This document shows, piece by piece, positions 18,016 to 26,751 of a stretch of 64,000 nucleotides of DNA. Both the position numbers and the translations under genes were made by a program. The DNA comes from Aquipseudomonas alcaligenes NBRC 14159 (GTDB lineage: Bacteria; Pseudomonadota; Gammaproteobacteria; Pseudomonadales; Pseudomonadaceae). Position 1 is the first letter of the stretch; each line of letters begins with the position of its first letter. The notes below the pieces were generated by a model. The model did no database searches. It was given only the letters and a program-made list of their open reading frames with translations, and was not told the origin of the DNA. The stretch lies in assembly GCF_000467105.1 (NCBI RefSeq), contig NZ_BATI01000013.1, forward strand, positions 28,360-92,359, written 5' to 3'.

Positions 18016-19131
18016 ATGGCCCTACCCCGCACCGCCGACATCCCCAGTGAACTGCTGGAGGAGTTCCGCCTCGACACCGCCGAGCAGCTGCCGCGCTGCG
18101 AGCAGCTGCTGATCGAGCTGGAACGCTTTCCCGACGACAGCTCGCGCCTGCGCGAACTGTTCCGCCTGGTACATACCATCAAGGGCAGCCTGGGCTATGT
18201 CGAGCTGAACAACCTGCTGCCGCTGCCACAGGCCATGGAGGACGTGCTCGAGCGTCTGCGCGGGGGCGCCCTGCACTTCGACAGCCTGCTCGGCGACATC
18301 CTGCTGCTCAGCCTCGACCAGCTGCGCAGCCTGATCGATGCGGCGCTGGGGCTGGCCGAGCCACCCGATCCGCACAGCATCGCCAGCCAGTGCCAGGCCC
18401 TGCGGGCGCTGGCGGCCGCCCCGCCGGCGCAGCAGGACGAGATCCGCCGCACCCTGCTGCAGCACCTGGACCCCAGCACCCGTTTGCAACCGGCCGAGGT
18501 CGCCAGCCAGGAACAGATCCGCCAACTGTTCGAACGCCACGCCATCGCCCTGGATGCCGACCTGCAGTTCTTCATCGAACTGATGAGCGCCGGCGAGCAT
18601 CGCTCGTTCTTCTGGCATGGCCGCGGCCTGCGCCTGCTCGAACTGACGCTGGCCATCAACCACAGCGCCGGAGAACCGGTGGAGCCGGCACAACTGGCCG
18701 CCGCGGTATGCCTGCACGACCTCGGCATGGCCTTTCTACCACTGGACCTGCTGCACAAGCGGAGCGCACTCAGCCGCGAGGAGCGCCGTCTGATGCAGAG
18801 TCACCCGCGCCTGGCCGGTGAACTGCTCAAACACATGCCGGCCTGGGCCAGCGCGCGCGAAATCATCCTGCAACATCAGGAGCATGCGGACGGCAGCGGC
18901 TACCCGAAAGGCCTGCGCGAAGCCGAGATCCACCCCGGCGCCCTGCTGCTGAACATCACCGACACTTTCGACGCCCGCACCCACGAGCGCGCCCACCAGA
19001 CCCTGAGCAAGCGCCCGCGCCTGCGCGCCATCCTCGAGCTCAACAACCTGGCCGGCCAGCAGTTCAGCCGCCACTGGGTCGAGCACTTCAACCGCACCTT
19101 GCAACTCAGACCGGAGCTGGCCCATCTGTGA
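18016..19131 (+). CDS. Hpt-domain protein with HD-GYP-like phosphodiesterase domain
   Basis: The 371-residue protein has an N-terminal histidine-phosphotransfer domain (LVHTIKGSLGY, phospho-acceptor His at residue 53). Its C-terminal half has an HD-GYP-like domain: HD at 234-235, SHPRLAGELLK, and HQEHADGSGYP at residues 287-297. HD-GYP domains hydrolyse cyclic di-GMP with a metal centre. The canonical HHExxDGxGYP here reads HQE, so one expected metal-binding His is Gln and activity is uncertain. No receiver domain or kinase is adjacent, so the phosphate donor is unknown. The ATG at 18016 with GGAG upstream was chosen over earlier starts lying in the promoter region. Confidence 0.85.
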   Translation: MALPRTADIPSELLEEFRLDTAEQLPRCEQLLIELERFPDDSSRLRELFRLVHTIKGSLGYVELNNLLPLPQAMEDVLERLRGGALHFDSLLGDILLLSLDQLRSLIDAALGLAEPPDPHSIASQCQALRALAAAPPAQQDEIRRTLLQHLDPSTRLQPAEVASQEQIRQLFERHAIALDADLQFFIELMSAGEHRSFFWHGRGLRLLELTLAINHSAGEPVEPAQLAAAVCLHDLGMAFLPLDLLHKRSALSREERRLMQSHPRLAGELLKHMPAWASAREIILQHQEHADGSGYPKGLREAEIHPGALLLNITDTFDARTHERAHQTLSKRPRLRAILELNNLAGQQFSRHWVEHFNRTLQLRPELAHL

Positions 19132-19263
19132 CAGCGGGCGAGCGCCATAGCCAGCGACCATGAGCCCGATTGACACAAGACAAGCCGAGCGCCGCCCGCC
19201 CTGTGATAGGCTGCCGCCATCGAGGGGGGCGTCTGCCCCGGCAACCTGAGAGGAGATAAAGGT

Positions 19264-19734
19264 ATGGAAATCAACATCGGCATCGCCGAACAGGACCGCG
19301 CCGCCATTGCCGAAGGACTGTCCCGCCTGCTGGCGGACACCTACACCCTGTACCTGAAGACCCACAATTTCCACTGGAACGTCACCGGTCCGATGTTCAA
19401 CACCCTGCACCTGATGTTCGAGGCGCAGTACACCGAGCTGGCCCTGGCGGTGGACCTGATAGCCGAGCGCATCCGCGCCCTGGGCTTCCCGGCACCGGGC
19501 ACCTATGCCGCCTACGCACGCCTGTCGTCGATCAAGGAAGAGGAAGGCGTACCCTCCGCCGAGGACATGATCAAACTGCTGGTCCAGGGGCAGGAAGCGG
19601 TAGTGCGCACCGCCCGCGGCATCTTCCCGCTGCTGGACCGGGTCAGTGACGAACCGACCGCCGACCTGCTGACCCAGCGCATGCAGGTGCACGAGAAGAC
19701 CGCCTGGATGCTGCGCAGCCTGCTGGCGGCCTGA
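19264..19734 (+). CDS. dps: Dps-family ferritin-like DNA-protection protein
   Basis: Dps forms dodecamers that store iron, detoxify peroxide and can bind DNA. The 156-residue length is typical. Ferroxidase-site residues are visible in [13 protein letters not shown] (His) and in [19 protein letters not shown] (Asp/Glu). It stands alone between its own upstream region and a terminator. PAO1 PA0962 has the same position between aspS and the cold-shock-domain gene. An OxyR or stationary-phase control is likely from the family but no operator was identified. Confidence 0.94.
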   Translation: MEINIGIAEQDRAAIAEGLSRLLADTYTLYLKTHNFHWNVTGPMFNTLHLMFEAQYTELALAVDLIAERIRALGFPAPGTYAAYARLSSIKEEEGVPSAEDMIKLLVQGQEAVVRTARGIFPLLDRVSDEPTADLLTQRMQVHEKTAWMLRSLLAA

Positions 19735-19750
19735 CCACTCGGCGCAGACG

Positions 19751-19776
19751 AAAGGCCCGGCCAGACCGGGCCTTTT
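19751..19776 (+). terminator. Rho-independent terminator of dps
   Basis: An AAAGGCCCGG stem, CCAGA loop and CCGGGCCTTTT follow 17 bases after the dps stop codon. Confidence 0.87.
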
Positions 19777-19840
19777 GCGAGGCGATCCGCCCCCAACTAC
19801 TCTATTCTTTGTCCATTCGCCCCACCCCACAGTGACGTGC

Positions 19841-20908
19841 ATGAGCCAGCCGCCGAAAGCTCCCTCCATCCTCGAGCAATACCCGGAAGAAACCCGCGAG
19901 GCCGCGGACTTGCTCAAGCAGGCGGTGCCGCACATGGTGCGCCACGACATCCCGCCGAACCCGGTGCACTACGCCCTCTGGTACACCTACTGCCAGGGCC
20001 AGGAGCCCGAGCTGAACCGGCGCCTGGACAAGATCGTCAACGACTTCATCAGCTTCCCCCCGGAAACCGCACTCAAACTGTTCCGTGAATACGTGATCCA
20101 TGGCGAGCTGGAGGAGGCGCGTACCGGCCAGCAGCAGGTGATCGAGCTGGTCGACGACATCGAGCACGGCGTGGCACGCAGCGTCAGTGGCAGCCAGCAC
20201 TACCAGGCCAGCCTGTCCCAGGGCCTGGCCGCCTTGCAGGAGCCGATAGTCGACGACCTGCCCGGCGTACTCAACGAGCTGCAGCTGAGCACCCAGCAGA
20301 TGCAGGATCAGCAGGAACAGTTCCTCTATCGCCTGCGCGCCGCCCAGTCGGAGATCCAGAACCTGCGCAGCCAGCTGGAGCGCGCCCAGGCCGCCGCCAC
20401 CCTGGACAGCCTGACCCACGTCTTCAACCGCCATGCATTCACCCGCCTGCTGGAACAGGCACTGGCCGGCGACACCAAGGGCCTGGCACTGGTGATGCTG
20501 GATATCGACCACTTCAAGCAGTTCAACGACCAGTACGGCCACCCCCTGGGTGACCGCGTGCTGCAGCACGTCGGCCAACTGCTGCGCGACCTGCTGCCCG
20601 CCCGCGGCGTGGCCGCCCGCTACGGCGGCGAGGAATTCTGCGTGATCCTCCAGGACTGCTTCGACATCGGCACCGCCAGCGACTTCGCCGAACAGCTGCG
20701 CCAGAAAATCCAGGCACTGCGGGTCAAGGTGCGCAGCACCGACAAGGTACTGGATACCATCACCGCATCCTTCGGCCTGGCCCTGGCCGAGCCGGGCGAC
20801 ACCTTCGACAGCCTGGTCACCCGGGCCGACGATGCGCTCTACAAGGCCAAGCGCAATGGCCGCAACCAGATCCACCCACCCACCCCGGAAACCGCGCTAA
20901 GCGCTTGA
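19841..20908 (+). CDS. GGDEF-domain diguanylate cyclase
   Basis: This protein should make cyclic di-GMP from two GTP. It has 355 residues. An N-terminal all-helical sensory region of about 190 residues includes a heptad-like coiled coil (QIQNLRSQLERAQAAATLD) leading into the GGDEF domain. The active site is RYGGEEF at about residues 260-266, and metal-binding DIDHFKQFND lies upstream. The allosteric inhibition site RxxD expected five residues before GGEEF is not conserved (PARGVAARYGGEEF), so product feedback by that route is unlikely. There is no membrane segment. The start is the ATG at 19841. Confidence 0.9.
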   Translation: MSQPPKAPSILEQYPEETREAADLLKQAVPHMVRHDIPPNPVHYALWYTYCQGQEPELNRRLDKIVNDFISFPPETALKLFREYVIHGELEEARTGQQQVIELVDDIEHGVARSVSGSQHYQASLSQGLAALQEPIVDDLPGVLNELQLSTQQMQDQQEQFLYRLRAAQSEIQNLRSQLERAQAAATLDSLTHVFNRHAFTRLLEQALAGDTKGLALVMLDIDHFKQFNDQYGHPLGDRVLQHVGQLLRDLLPARGVAARYGGEEFCVILQDCFDIGTASDFAEQLRQKIQALRVKVRSTDKVLDTITASFGLALAEPGDTFDSLVTRADDALYKAKRNGRNQIHPPTPETALSA

Positions 20909-20909
20909 T

Positions 20910-20979
20910 TTGAGTGGCCATCCCCTTTGCGGTTAAATACTGCCTGTGCCGCGCGACGGCGGCATAGGCGGACCGTCGC
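20910..20979 (+). promoter_or_regulatory. Putative promoter and leader hairpin of the cold-shock-domain gene
   Basis: TTGAGT (20910-20915) and TAAATA (20934-20939), 18 bases apart, form a candidate sigma-70 promoter. The transcript would carry a leader of about 100 bases with a perfect seven-base stem, GCGACGG at 20953-20959 and CCGTCGC at 20973-20979. Long structured leaders are typical of cold-shock mRNAs. Confidence 0.4.
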
Positions 20980-21048
20980 ATCCATTCATCGGGTTCACGC
21001 CGGCTCCGCTCCTCGATAAGCCATCTCGAACAAGCGAGTTTCTTGACT

Positions 21049-21657
21049 ATGTTGAAGATCGTTCACCTGATCACGGGCTGCGGCGCCCTGCTGCTGTCCC
21101 TTGCGCCCAGCCTGCGCAGCGCAACCCTGCCCTACCTGCAACAACCCGACGCGCTCTATCTGGCCCTGTTCGGCCTGACCAACCTGTTCCTGGCTCCGTT
21201 GCTGCCGGTACGCCATGCCGGCCTGCGCAACCAGCTGCAGGCCCTGGCATCGGCCCTGCTGGTATTTGCCAGCGTACTGCAGGCACTGATCCTGCTCGCC
21301 CCGCTGGCGCAGATCGGCAACCAGCCGGCGGTCGCCCTGAGCCTCGCCATACTGCTGGCCGCAGTCCTGCTGCACCTGGCCATCAACCTGGGCAAGCGCA
21401 ACCCGCGCCCCCAGACCACCCGCCGCGAGCTCGACGAGAATCGCGAAACCGGCACGGTGAAGTGGTTCAATACCTCCAAGGGCTTCGGCTTCATTTCCCG
21501 CGACCAGGGCGATGACATCTTCGTGCACTTCCGCGCCATCCGCGGCGAGGGCCACCGCATCCTGGTCGAAGGCCAGCGCGTCGAGTTCTCGGTCATGCAG
21601 CGCGACAAGGGCCTGCAGGCCGAAGACGTGGTAGTGGCCCTGCCCGGCCAGCGCTGA
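21049..21657 (+). CDS. Membrane-anchored cold-shock-domain protein
   Basis: The 202-residue protein fuses four predicted membrane helices (about residues 1-120, such as [16 protein letters not shown]) to a C-terminal cold-shock domain (about 134-198). The domain has [11 protein letters not shown]1-like KGFGFI and RNP2-like DIFVHF, so it should bind single-stranded RNA or DNA at the inner membrane's cytoplasmic face. It matches the position of PAO1 PA0961, annotated as a probable cold-shock protein. Start: ATG 21049; a TTG two codons upstream was rejected. A strong terminator follows. The function of the membrane anchoring is not known to me. Confidence 0.87.
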   Translation: MLKIVHLITGCGALLLSLAPSLRSATLPYLQQPDALYLALFGLTNLFLAPLLPVRHAGLRNQLQALASALLVFASVLQALILLAPLAQIGNQPAVALSLAILLAAVLLHLAINLGKRNPRPQTTRRELDENRETGTVKWFNTSKGFGFISRDQGDDIFVHFRAIRGEGHRILVEGQRVEFSVMQRDKGLQAEDVVVALPGQR

Positions 21658-21668
21658 ACGCCCCCATA

Positions 21669-21695
21669 AAAAAGCCCGCAGAACGCGGGCTTTTT
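21669..21695. terminator. Bidirectional terminator (cold-shock gene / slyX)
   Basis: A GCCCGC, AGAA loop, GCGGGC stem is flanked by A and T runs between convergent genes. Confidence 0.86.
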
Positions 21696-21702
21696 CATTT
21701 AT

Positions 21703-21909
21703 TCAGTAATGCGGTGGCGGCGCCTCATCCTCGGCGATACCGAACTGGCCGGCCATTTCCTCCTGACGACGTGCCAGAGCGGCAATCTGCAACTGCAGAC
21801 GCTCCAGCACACGCTGCTGCTCCACCACCACGTCATTGAGCGCCGTGATGGTGTCATCCTGAAAGGCGAGCCGGGTTTCCAGCTCGATGACGCGCTGCTC
21901 AAGCTCCAT
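21703..21909 (-). CDS. slyX: SlyX-family protein
   Basis: This is a 68-residue acidic coiled-coil protein ([23 protein letters not shown]...) ending in PPPHY, both features typical of SlyX. The biochemical function of SlyX is unknown. It begins three bases after the HIT gene ends, so the two are co-transcribed, as in PAO1. Confidence 0.9.
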   Translation of the reverse strand: MELEQRVIELETRLAFQDDTITALNDVVVEQQRVLERLQLQIAALARRQEEMAGQFGIAEDEAPPPHY

Positions 21910-21912
21910 TTC

Positions 21913-22338
21913 TCAACCCTCGGCAAACTGGAAGTCATTGGTCAGCACCAGCCGCAAGCGCTGCTGCAATGCGGCGATCTCGGCCACCTCATAGGGACGT
22001 GCCGGCAGGCGCCCCCAGACCGGTGCGGGCCACGCAGGGTCGTCTCGGCGCCGGACGATCACATGCATGTGTAGCTGACTGACCACATTACCCAGGGTGG
22101 CAACGTTCATCTTGTCGGCAACGAAGGCATCCTTGAACGTTTCCGCCAGGCGCGTGGTTTCCAGCCATAGCTGTTGCTGATCGGCCTGGTCCAGATGAAA
22201 CAGCTCGCTGACCGCCTCGCGCCTCGGCACCAGAATGAACCAGGGGTAGTTGGCGTCGTTCATCAGCAACAGCCGGCATAAGGGAAAATCTCCGATAGCC
22301 AGGGTGTCCTGTTGCAAGCGGGGGTCGAGAGCAAACAT
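21913..22338 (-). CDS. HIT-family hydrolase
   Basis: This 141-residue histidine-triad protein carries the motif QLHMHVIVRR near residue 92, which in HIT enzymes hydrolyses or transfers nucleotides from dinucleotide polyphosphates or adenylated substrates. The last His of the consensus triad HxHxH is not seen (HMHVIV), as in several HIT subfamilies. The substrate cannot be told from the sequence. The upstream interval to oprD is long (about 740 bases) and divergent. It is followed by slyX in the same transcript. Confidence 0.88.
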   Translation of the reverse strand: MFALDPRLQQDTLAIGDFPLCRLLLMNDANYPWFILVPRREAVSELFHLDQADQQQLWLETTRLAETFKDAFVADKMNVATLGNVVSQLHMHVIVRRRDDPAWPAPVWGRLPARPYEVAEIAALQQRLRLVLTNDFQFAEG

Positions 22339-23077
22339 CGTATGTCCTTTGAGCGGGTAACCGGCGGGTGAACAGAGTTAGACCTATCCATTCGCGAAAG
22401 GCTAACGCCTGCCGCTCGCCAGCACCAGGCAGCCCCAAAACAATGCACCGCCACTGCAACCCACCGCCTGGCCACGCTACCTCTCCCGCCCACTGCGCCC
22501 CAGGAACGAGCAGAGCAGCCTCCAACGCCCACAAATTGAACAGGCGCACAGGAAAAAGCGTTACCAGCGGGTAAATTCCACCAGCGTCAGGTAACGCCTG
22601 CGGTTTACTCCCAAGTGGGCAAGACAGCCACCATGACTGCATTCAAGCGAACGCAAACCCAGGCCCGGAGCGGCTCGACCGCCGCCATCAGGCGATCCGG
22701 AAGCCGAGTACGAATATTTTTTGCAGCACCGGCATTTTGTGCATGAAAGTTGCTTTAGCACTGGCACCGTCAGTACCGAGCAACCCTCGAACGGTTCGCG
22801 ACACTCGCCATGGACGACAAAAGCCCCTAAGCGATTGGATTTGCAGACTTTTCGAAGCAGCCTGGTGCGGGAGCCGCATGCGGCGACAACCTACAGAAAA
22901 GCGACACCGCAATTGCAATTTTGCGACACGCAATTGAATAAAGCGTAGGGAATCAATGATATCTGTCGCCAACTTAAATCAGCGTGCTATAAGTTAGCGC
23001 CGACACAAAAAGAAAGAGCCGCCCATACAACAACACAATGGGTAGCACAACTCTTCTAAACCAAAGGAGCAATCACA
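22339..23077. other. 740-base non-coding interval upstream of the OprD porin
   Basis: No convincing gene is present; the short open frames here have unlikely composition and no ribosome-binding sites. The right half is visibly richer in A/T than its surroundings. Contents seen: an eight-base inverted repeat (GCGTTACC at 22558-22565, GGTAACGC at 22590-22597), a pair of direct repeats (22901-22936), and a TATAAG at 22988-22993 that could be the porin -10. AAAGGAG precedes the porin ATG. Regulatory DNA or an unannotated small RNA are both possible. Confidence 0.5.
22901..22936 (+). promoter_or_regulatory. Direct repeats upstream of the porin gene (possible activator site)
   Basis: GCGACACCGCAATTG at 22901-22915 and GCGACACGCAATTG at 22923-22936 start 22 bases apart, about two helical turns. 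They lie some 55-90 bases upstream of the candidate -10. Same-face tandem sites are typical of a dimeric activator. In P. aeruginosa oprD is activated by ArgR, but I cannot assign these repeats to it. Confidence 0.4.
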
Positions 23078-24433
23078 ATGCAAGTGATGAAGTGGAGCGC
23101 ACTGGCTCTGGCCGTGACCGCAGGTACCACCCAACTGGCTTTCGCCAGCGCGCAGTCTGAGTCCAAGGGCTTTGTTGAAGACAGCAGCTTCGACGTTCTG
23201 AACAAGAACTTCTTCTTACACCGCGACTTCCGCAACAATGGCGCAGGCAATGGCGGAAGCGCTGACGATCAGAACTATCGTCAAGAGTGGGCCCACGGCA
23301 TTACCGCTCTCTACGAGTCGGGCTATACCGTAGGCACCGTAGGTTTCGGCGTAGACGCCCACGGCATGCTGGGCATCAAGCTCGACAGCGGCCGCGGCAC
23401 TACAGGCACCGGCCTGCTGCCGATCGACAGCGATGGTCGCGCGGAAGACGATTACTCCTACGCCGGTGGCGCGGTGAAGATGCGCATCTCCAATACCGAA
23501 CTGAAGTACGGCAACCTGTTCCCGACCGCCCCGGTCTTCGCCACTAGCACCGCCCGCCTGCTGCCAGCCAGTGCAGAAGGCTTCCAGCTGTCAAGCAGCG
23601 AAATCGAGAACCTTAGCCTGGATGCCGGCCACTTCACGTCCATTCGCGACGGCAGCATGAGCACCAACAGCGACGGCGAAATCGCCACTTCCTATGCTGG
23701 CGTTACAGCTAAAAGCGCCGACTATGTCGGCGGCAGTTACAGCTTCAGCGATGACTTCAGCGTAAGCCTGTACGGCTCCGAGCTGGAAGACATCTGGCGC
23801 CAGTACTACGGCAACGCCAACTACAACATTGCGTTCAGCGACAGCCAAGCACTGAACTTCGATTTCAACATCTATCGTACCGTGGACGAAGGCTCAGCCA
23901 AGGCCGGCGAACTAAACAACACAATCTTCTCCCTAGCTGCTGCCTACACCCTAGGCGCCCATAAGTTCACCCTCGCCCATCAGCGCAATAACGGCGACGA
24001 ACCTATGGACTACATCATGATGGATGGCTTCAACTACGGTGACTCGGTCTTCCTGGCCAACTCCGTCCAATACTCCGACTTCAACGGCCCTGGCGAGAAG
24101 TCCTGGCAGGTCCGCTATGATCTCGATATGGCCGCCTTCGGCGTACCCGGCCTGAGCTTCATGGCCCGCTACATCACCGGCAGCGATGTCGACGGCACCA
24201 ATGCCGACGTGAACGGTGCATTTGCTGGCGCCTATGGTAGCGACGGCAAGGAGTGGGAGCGCGACCTTCAAGTCAAGTATGTGTTCCAGGAAGGCCCCGC
24301 GAAGGATCTTTCCATCACCGTCCGCCAGGCCACCTGGCGTAGCAACAATGACATGGGCTGGGTCTACTCCGGCGGCTCCAGCGCGCTGGACGAAGTTCGC
24401 GTGATCACCGAATATCCGTTGGATATTCTGTAA
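23078..24433 (+). CDS. oprD: OprD-family outer-membrane porin
   Basis: OprD-family porins are 18-strand barrels for uptake of basic amino acids or other small substrates; OprD itself admits carbapenems. The 451-residue precursor has a signal peptide (to about AFASAQS), the family start GFVEDSSFDVLNKNFFLHRDFR, and a C-terminal strand ending EYPLDIL. The neighbours (HIT/slyX upstream, thioesterase and proS downstream) are those of PAO1 oprD PA0958, so orthology by position is likely. Exact substrate range cannot be read here. It has a long regulatory leader and a strong terminator. Confidence 0.9.
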   Translation: MQVMKWSALALAVTAGTTQLAFASAQSESKGFVEDSSFDVLNKNFFLHRDFRNNGAGNGGSADDQNYRQEWAHGITALYESGYTVGTVGFGVDAHGMLGIKLDSGRGTTGTGLLPIDSDGRAEDDYSYAGGAVKMRISNTELKYGNLFPTAPVFATSTARLLPASAEGFQLSSSEIENLSLDAGHFTSIRDGSMSTNSDGEIATSYAGVTAKSADYVGGSYSFSDDFSVSLYGSELEDIWRQYYGNANYNIAFSDSQALNFDFNIYRTVDEGSAKAGELNNTIFSLAAAYTLGAHKFTLAHQRNNGDEPMDYIMMDGFNYGDSVFLANSVQYSDFNGPGEKSWQVRYDLDMAAFGVPGLSFMARYITGSDVDGTNADVNGAFAGAYGSDGKEWERDLQVKYVFQEGPAKDLSITVRQATWRSNNDMGWVYSGGSSALDEVRVITEYPLDIL

Positions 24434-24449
24434 GCATCCTTCGAGCTGT

Positions 24450-24480
24450 AAAAGAACCCGGCCTAGGCCGGGTTCTTTTT
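24450..24480. terminator. Bidirectional terminator (oprD / thioesterase)
   Basis: AAAGAACCCGGC, a CTAG loop and GCCGGGTTCTTTTT form a near-perfect hairpin between convergent genes. Confidence 0.9.
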
Positions 24481-24503
24481 ATACGCCGTCGCAACTTATT
24501 GCG

Positions 24504-24920
24504 TTATTGTGGCAACGCGTAGGTCCCGGTGACATGAGCCACCAGTTCGCCCTCCTCACCCTGCGAGTAAAGCTGCACCTCACACACCGCCTGGCGCCTG
24601 GACAAGCGCAGGATGCGCGCCTCGGCGATCAGGTCCAGCGGCTTGGGCCTGGCCAGGAAGTTGATGTTCAGGTTGGCGGTCACCGCCATCTCCACCCGCC
24701 CCAGACGCCCGAGCACCACCGCGTACATGGCGGCATCGGCCAGTGACATGATGGTCGGCCCCGACAGGGTGCCCCCCGGCCGCACCAGCTTGCCGTGGAA
24801 AGGTACCCGCGCCACCGCCAGATCGGCCTCAAGGCGGTCGATCCGCAGATCGATATCCTCGGCCATCGGCACCCCCGCCCGGATCAGGGCCTGCACCTGG
24901 CCCGCCGTCAGCTCCGCCAT
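24504..24920 (-). CDS. PaaI-type hotdog thioesterase
   Basis: The 138-residue protein has the hotdog-fold pattern of PaaI/YigI acyl-CoA thioesterases: PGGTLSGPTIMSLADAAMYAVV, followed by the strand TANLNINFLARP. Acyl-CoA hydrolysis is the family function; the substrate is not known. The frame continues upstream to 25010. The start MAELTAGQV at 24920 is preferred because GGGAG lies about seven bases before it. It diverges from proS over about 90 bases. Confidence 0.83.
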   Translation of the reverse strand: MAELTAGQVQALIRAGVPMAEDIDLRIDRLEADLAVARVPFHGKLVRPGGTLSGPTIMSLADAAMYAVVLGRLGRVEMAVTANLNINFLARPKPLDLIAEARILRLSRRQAVCEVQLYSQGEEGELVAHVTGTYALPQ

Positions 24921-25012
24921 CTTCGACTCCCGCTCCATCCTGTACGCCACATGGCTGGCACCGTACAATGCCGAGTCATTATTTGCCCCCGCAACCGACA
25001 TAACGGCCAAAC

Positions 25013-26728
25013 ATGCGTACCAGTCAGTACCTGCTCTCGACCCTCAAGGAAACCCCCTCCGACGCCGTGGTGATCAGCCACCAGCTGATGCTGCGTGCCG
25101 GCCTGATCCGCAAGCTGGCCTCCGGCATGTACACCTGGATGCCGATGGGGCTGCGCGTACTGCGCAAGGCCGAAGCCATAGTGCGCGAAGAGATGAATGC
25201 CGCCGGCGCCCTCGAGGTACTGATGCCGGCCGTGCAGCCGGCCGAGCTGTGGCAGGAGTCCGGCCGCTGGGAGCAGTACGGCCCCGAGCTGCTGCGCATC
25301 AAGGATCGTCACGATCGCGATTTCTGCCTGGGCCCGACCCATGAGGAAGTGATCACCGATCTGGCGCGCAACGAACTGAACAGCTACAAGCAGTTGCCGA
25401 TCAACCTGTACCAGATCCAGACCAAGTTCCGCGACGAGATCCGCCCGCGCTTCGGCCTGATGCGTGGCCGCGAGTTCATCATGAAGGACGCTTACTCCTT
25501 CCACCTGGACCAGGCCTCGCTGCAGGAAACCTATGACCGCATGCACCAGGCCTACTGCAATGTGTTCACCCGCCTGGGCCTGAACTTCCGCCCGGTGCAG
25601 GCCGACACCGGCTCCATCGGCGGCACCGGCTCCCACGAGTTCCACGTGCTGGCCGAGTCCGGCGAAGACGATATCGCCTTCAGCGACAGCTCCGACTACG
25701 CCGCCAACATCGAGAAGGCCGAGGCCATCCCGCGCGAGAAAGAACGCGGCGCGGCCACCGAGGAACTGCGCCTGGTCGACACCCCCGAGGCCAAGACCAT
25801 CGACGACCTGGTGGCCCAGTTCGGTCTGGCCATCGAGAAGACCGTCAAGACCCTGGTGGTGCATGCCGCCGAGGAAGGCAAGCTGGTCGCCCTGATCGTG
25901 CGCGGCGACCACGAGCTGAACGAGATCAAGGCCGCCAACCACGAGCTGGTCGCCAGCCCCCTGGTGTTCGCCTCCGAGGCCGAGATCCGCGCCGCCATCG
26001 GCGCCGGCCCCGGCTCGCTGGGCCCGCTGAACCTGCCGATCCCCTGCGTGATCGACCGTTCGGTGGCCCTGATGAGCGACTTCGGCGCCGGCGCCAACCT
26101 CGACGGCAAGCACTACTTCGGCCTCAACTGGGAGCGCGACCTGCCGCTGCCGGCCGTCGCCGACCTGCGCAACGCGGTCGAAGGCGACCCCAGCCCGGAC
26201 GGCAAGGGCACCCTGGTGATCAAGCGCGGCATCGAAGTCGGCCATATCTTCCAGCTCGGCACCAAGTACAGCGAGGCCATGGGCTGCAAGGTCCTGGGCG
26301 AGAGCGGCAAGCCGATCACCCTGACCATGGGCTGCTATGGCATCGGCGTATCGCGCGTGGTGGCCGCGGCCATCGAGCAGAACTGGGACGAGCGCGGCAT
26401 CCTCTGGACCGACGCCCTGGCGCCCTTCCAGATCGCCCTGGTGCCGATGAAGTACGAGAACGAAGCCGTGCGCGCCGCCACCGACAAGCTCTACGCCGAG
26501 CTGACCGCCGCCGGCTACGAGGTGCTGCTGGACGATCGCGACAAGAAGACCAGCCCCGGGGTGAAGTTCGCCGACATGGAGCTGATCGGCATCCCGCACC
26601 GCATCGTGGTCAGCGAGCGCGGCCTGGCCGAGGGCAACCTCGAATACAAGCACCGCCGCGACAGCGAGAGCCAGCAGATGCCGGCCGCCGAGATTCTGTC
26701 GTTCCTCGCCAACCGCATCGCCCGCTGA
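25013..26728 (+). CDS. proS: Prolyl-tRNA synthetase ProS
   Basis: This class II synthetase charges tRNA-Pro. The 571-residue length is that of the bacterial type. It has motif 2 ([21 protein letters not shown]), a YbaK-like editing insertion that clears Ala-tRNA-Pro at about residues 240-380, motif 3 ([14 protein letters not shown]), and a C-terminal anticodon-binding domain. The start [20 protein letters not shown] is the family start. A lipoprotein gene follows 23 bases downstream and may be co-transcribed. Confidence 0.97.
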   Translation: MRTSQYLLSTLKETPSDAVVISHQLMLRAGLIRKLASGMYTWMPMGLRVLRKAEAIVREEMNAAGALEVLMPAVQPAELWQESGRWEQYGPELLRIKDRHDRDFCLGPTHEEVITDLARNELNSYKQLPINLYQIQTKFRDEIRPRFGLMRGREFIMKDAYSFHLDQASLQETYDRMHQAYCNVFTRLGLNFRPVQADTGSIGGTGSHEFHVLAESGEDDIAFSDSSDYAANIEKAEAIPREKERGAATEELRLVDTPEAKTIDDLVAQFGLAIEKTVKTLVVHAAEEGKLVALIVRGDHELNEIKAANHELVASPLVFASEAEIRAAIGAGPGSLGPLNLPIPCVIDRSVALMSDFGAGANLDGKHYFGLNWERDLPLPAVADLRNAVEGDPSPDGKGTLVIKRGIEVGHIFQLGTKYSEAMGCKVLGESGKPITLTMGCYGIGVSRVVAAAIEQNWDERGILWTDALAPFQIALVPMKYENEAVRAATDKLYAELTAAGYEVLLDDRDKKTSPGVKFADMELIGIPHRIVVSERGLAEGNLEYKHRRDSESQQMPAAEILSFLANRIAR

Positions 26729-26751
26729 GTCCGACCGACCAAGAAGCCCGC

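Noticed and set aside
21043..21051. TTG start two codons before the cold-shock-domain protein ATG
   Set aside because: The ATG at 21049 gives a normal N-terminus and there is no better ribosome-binding site for the TTG.
22561..22767. Small Cys-containing open frame (68 codons) in the interval upstream of oprD
   Set aside because: No ribosome-binding site, unlikely composition and no recognisable similarity; it spans the inverted repeat.
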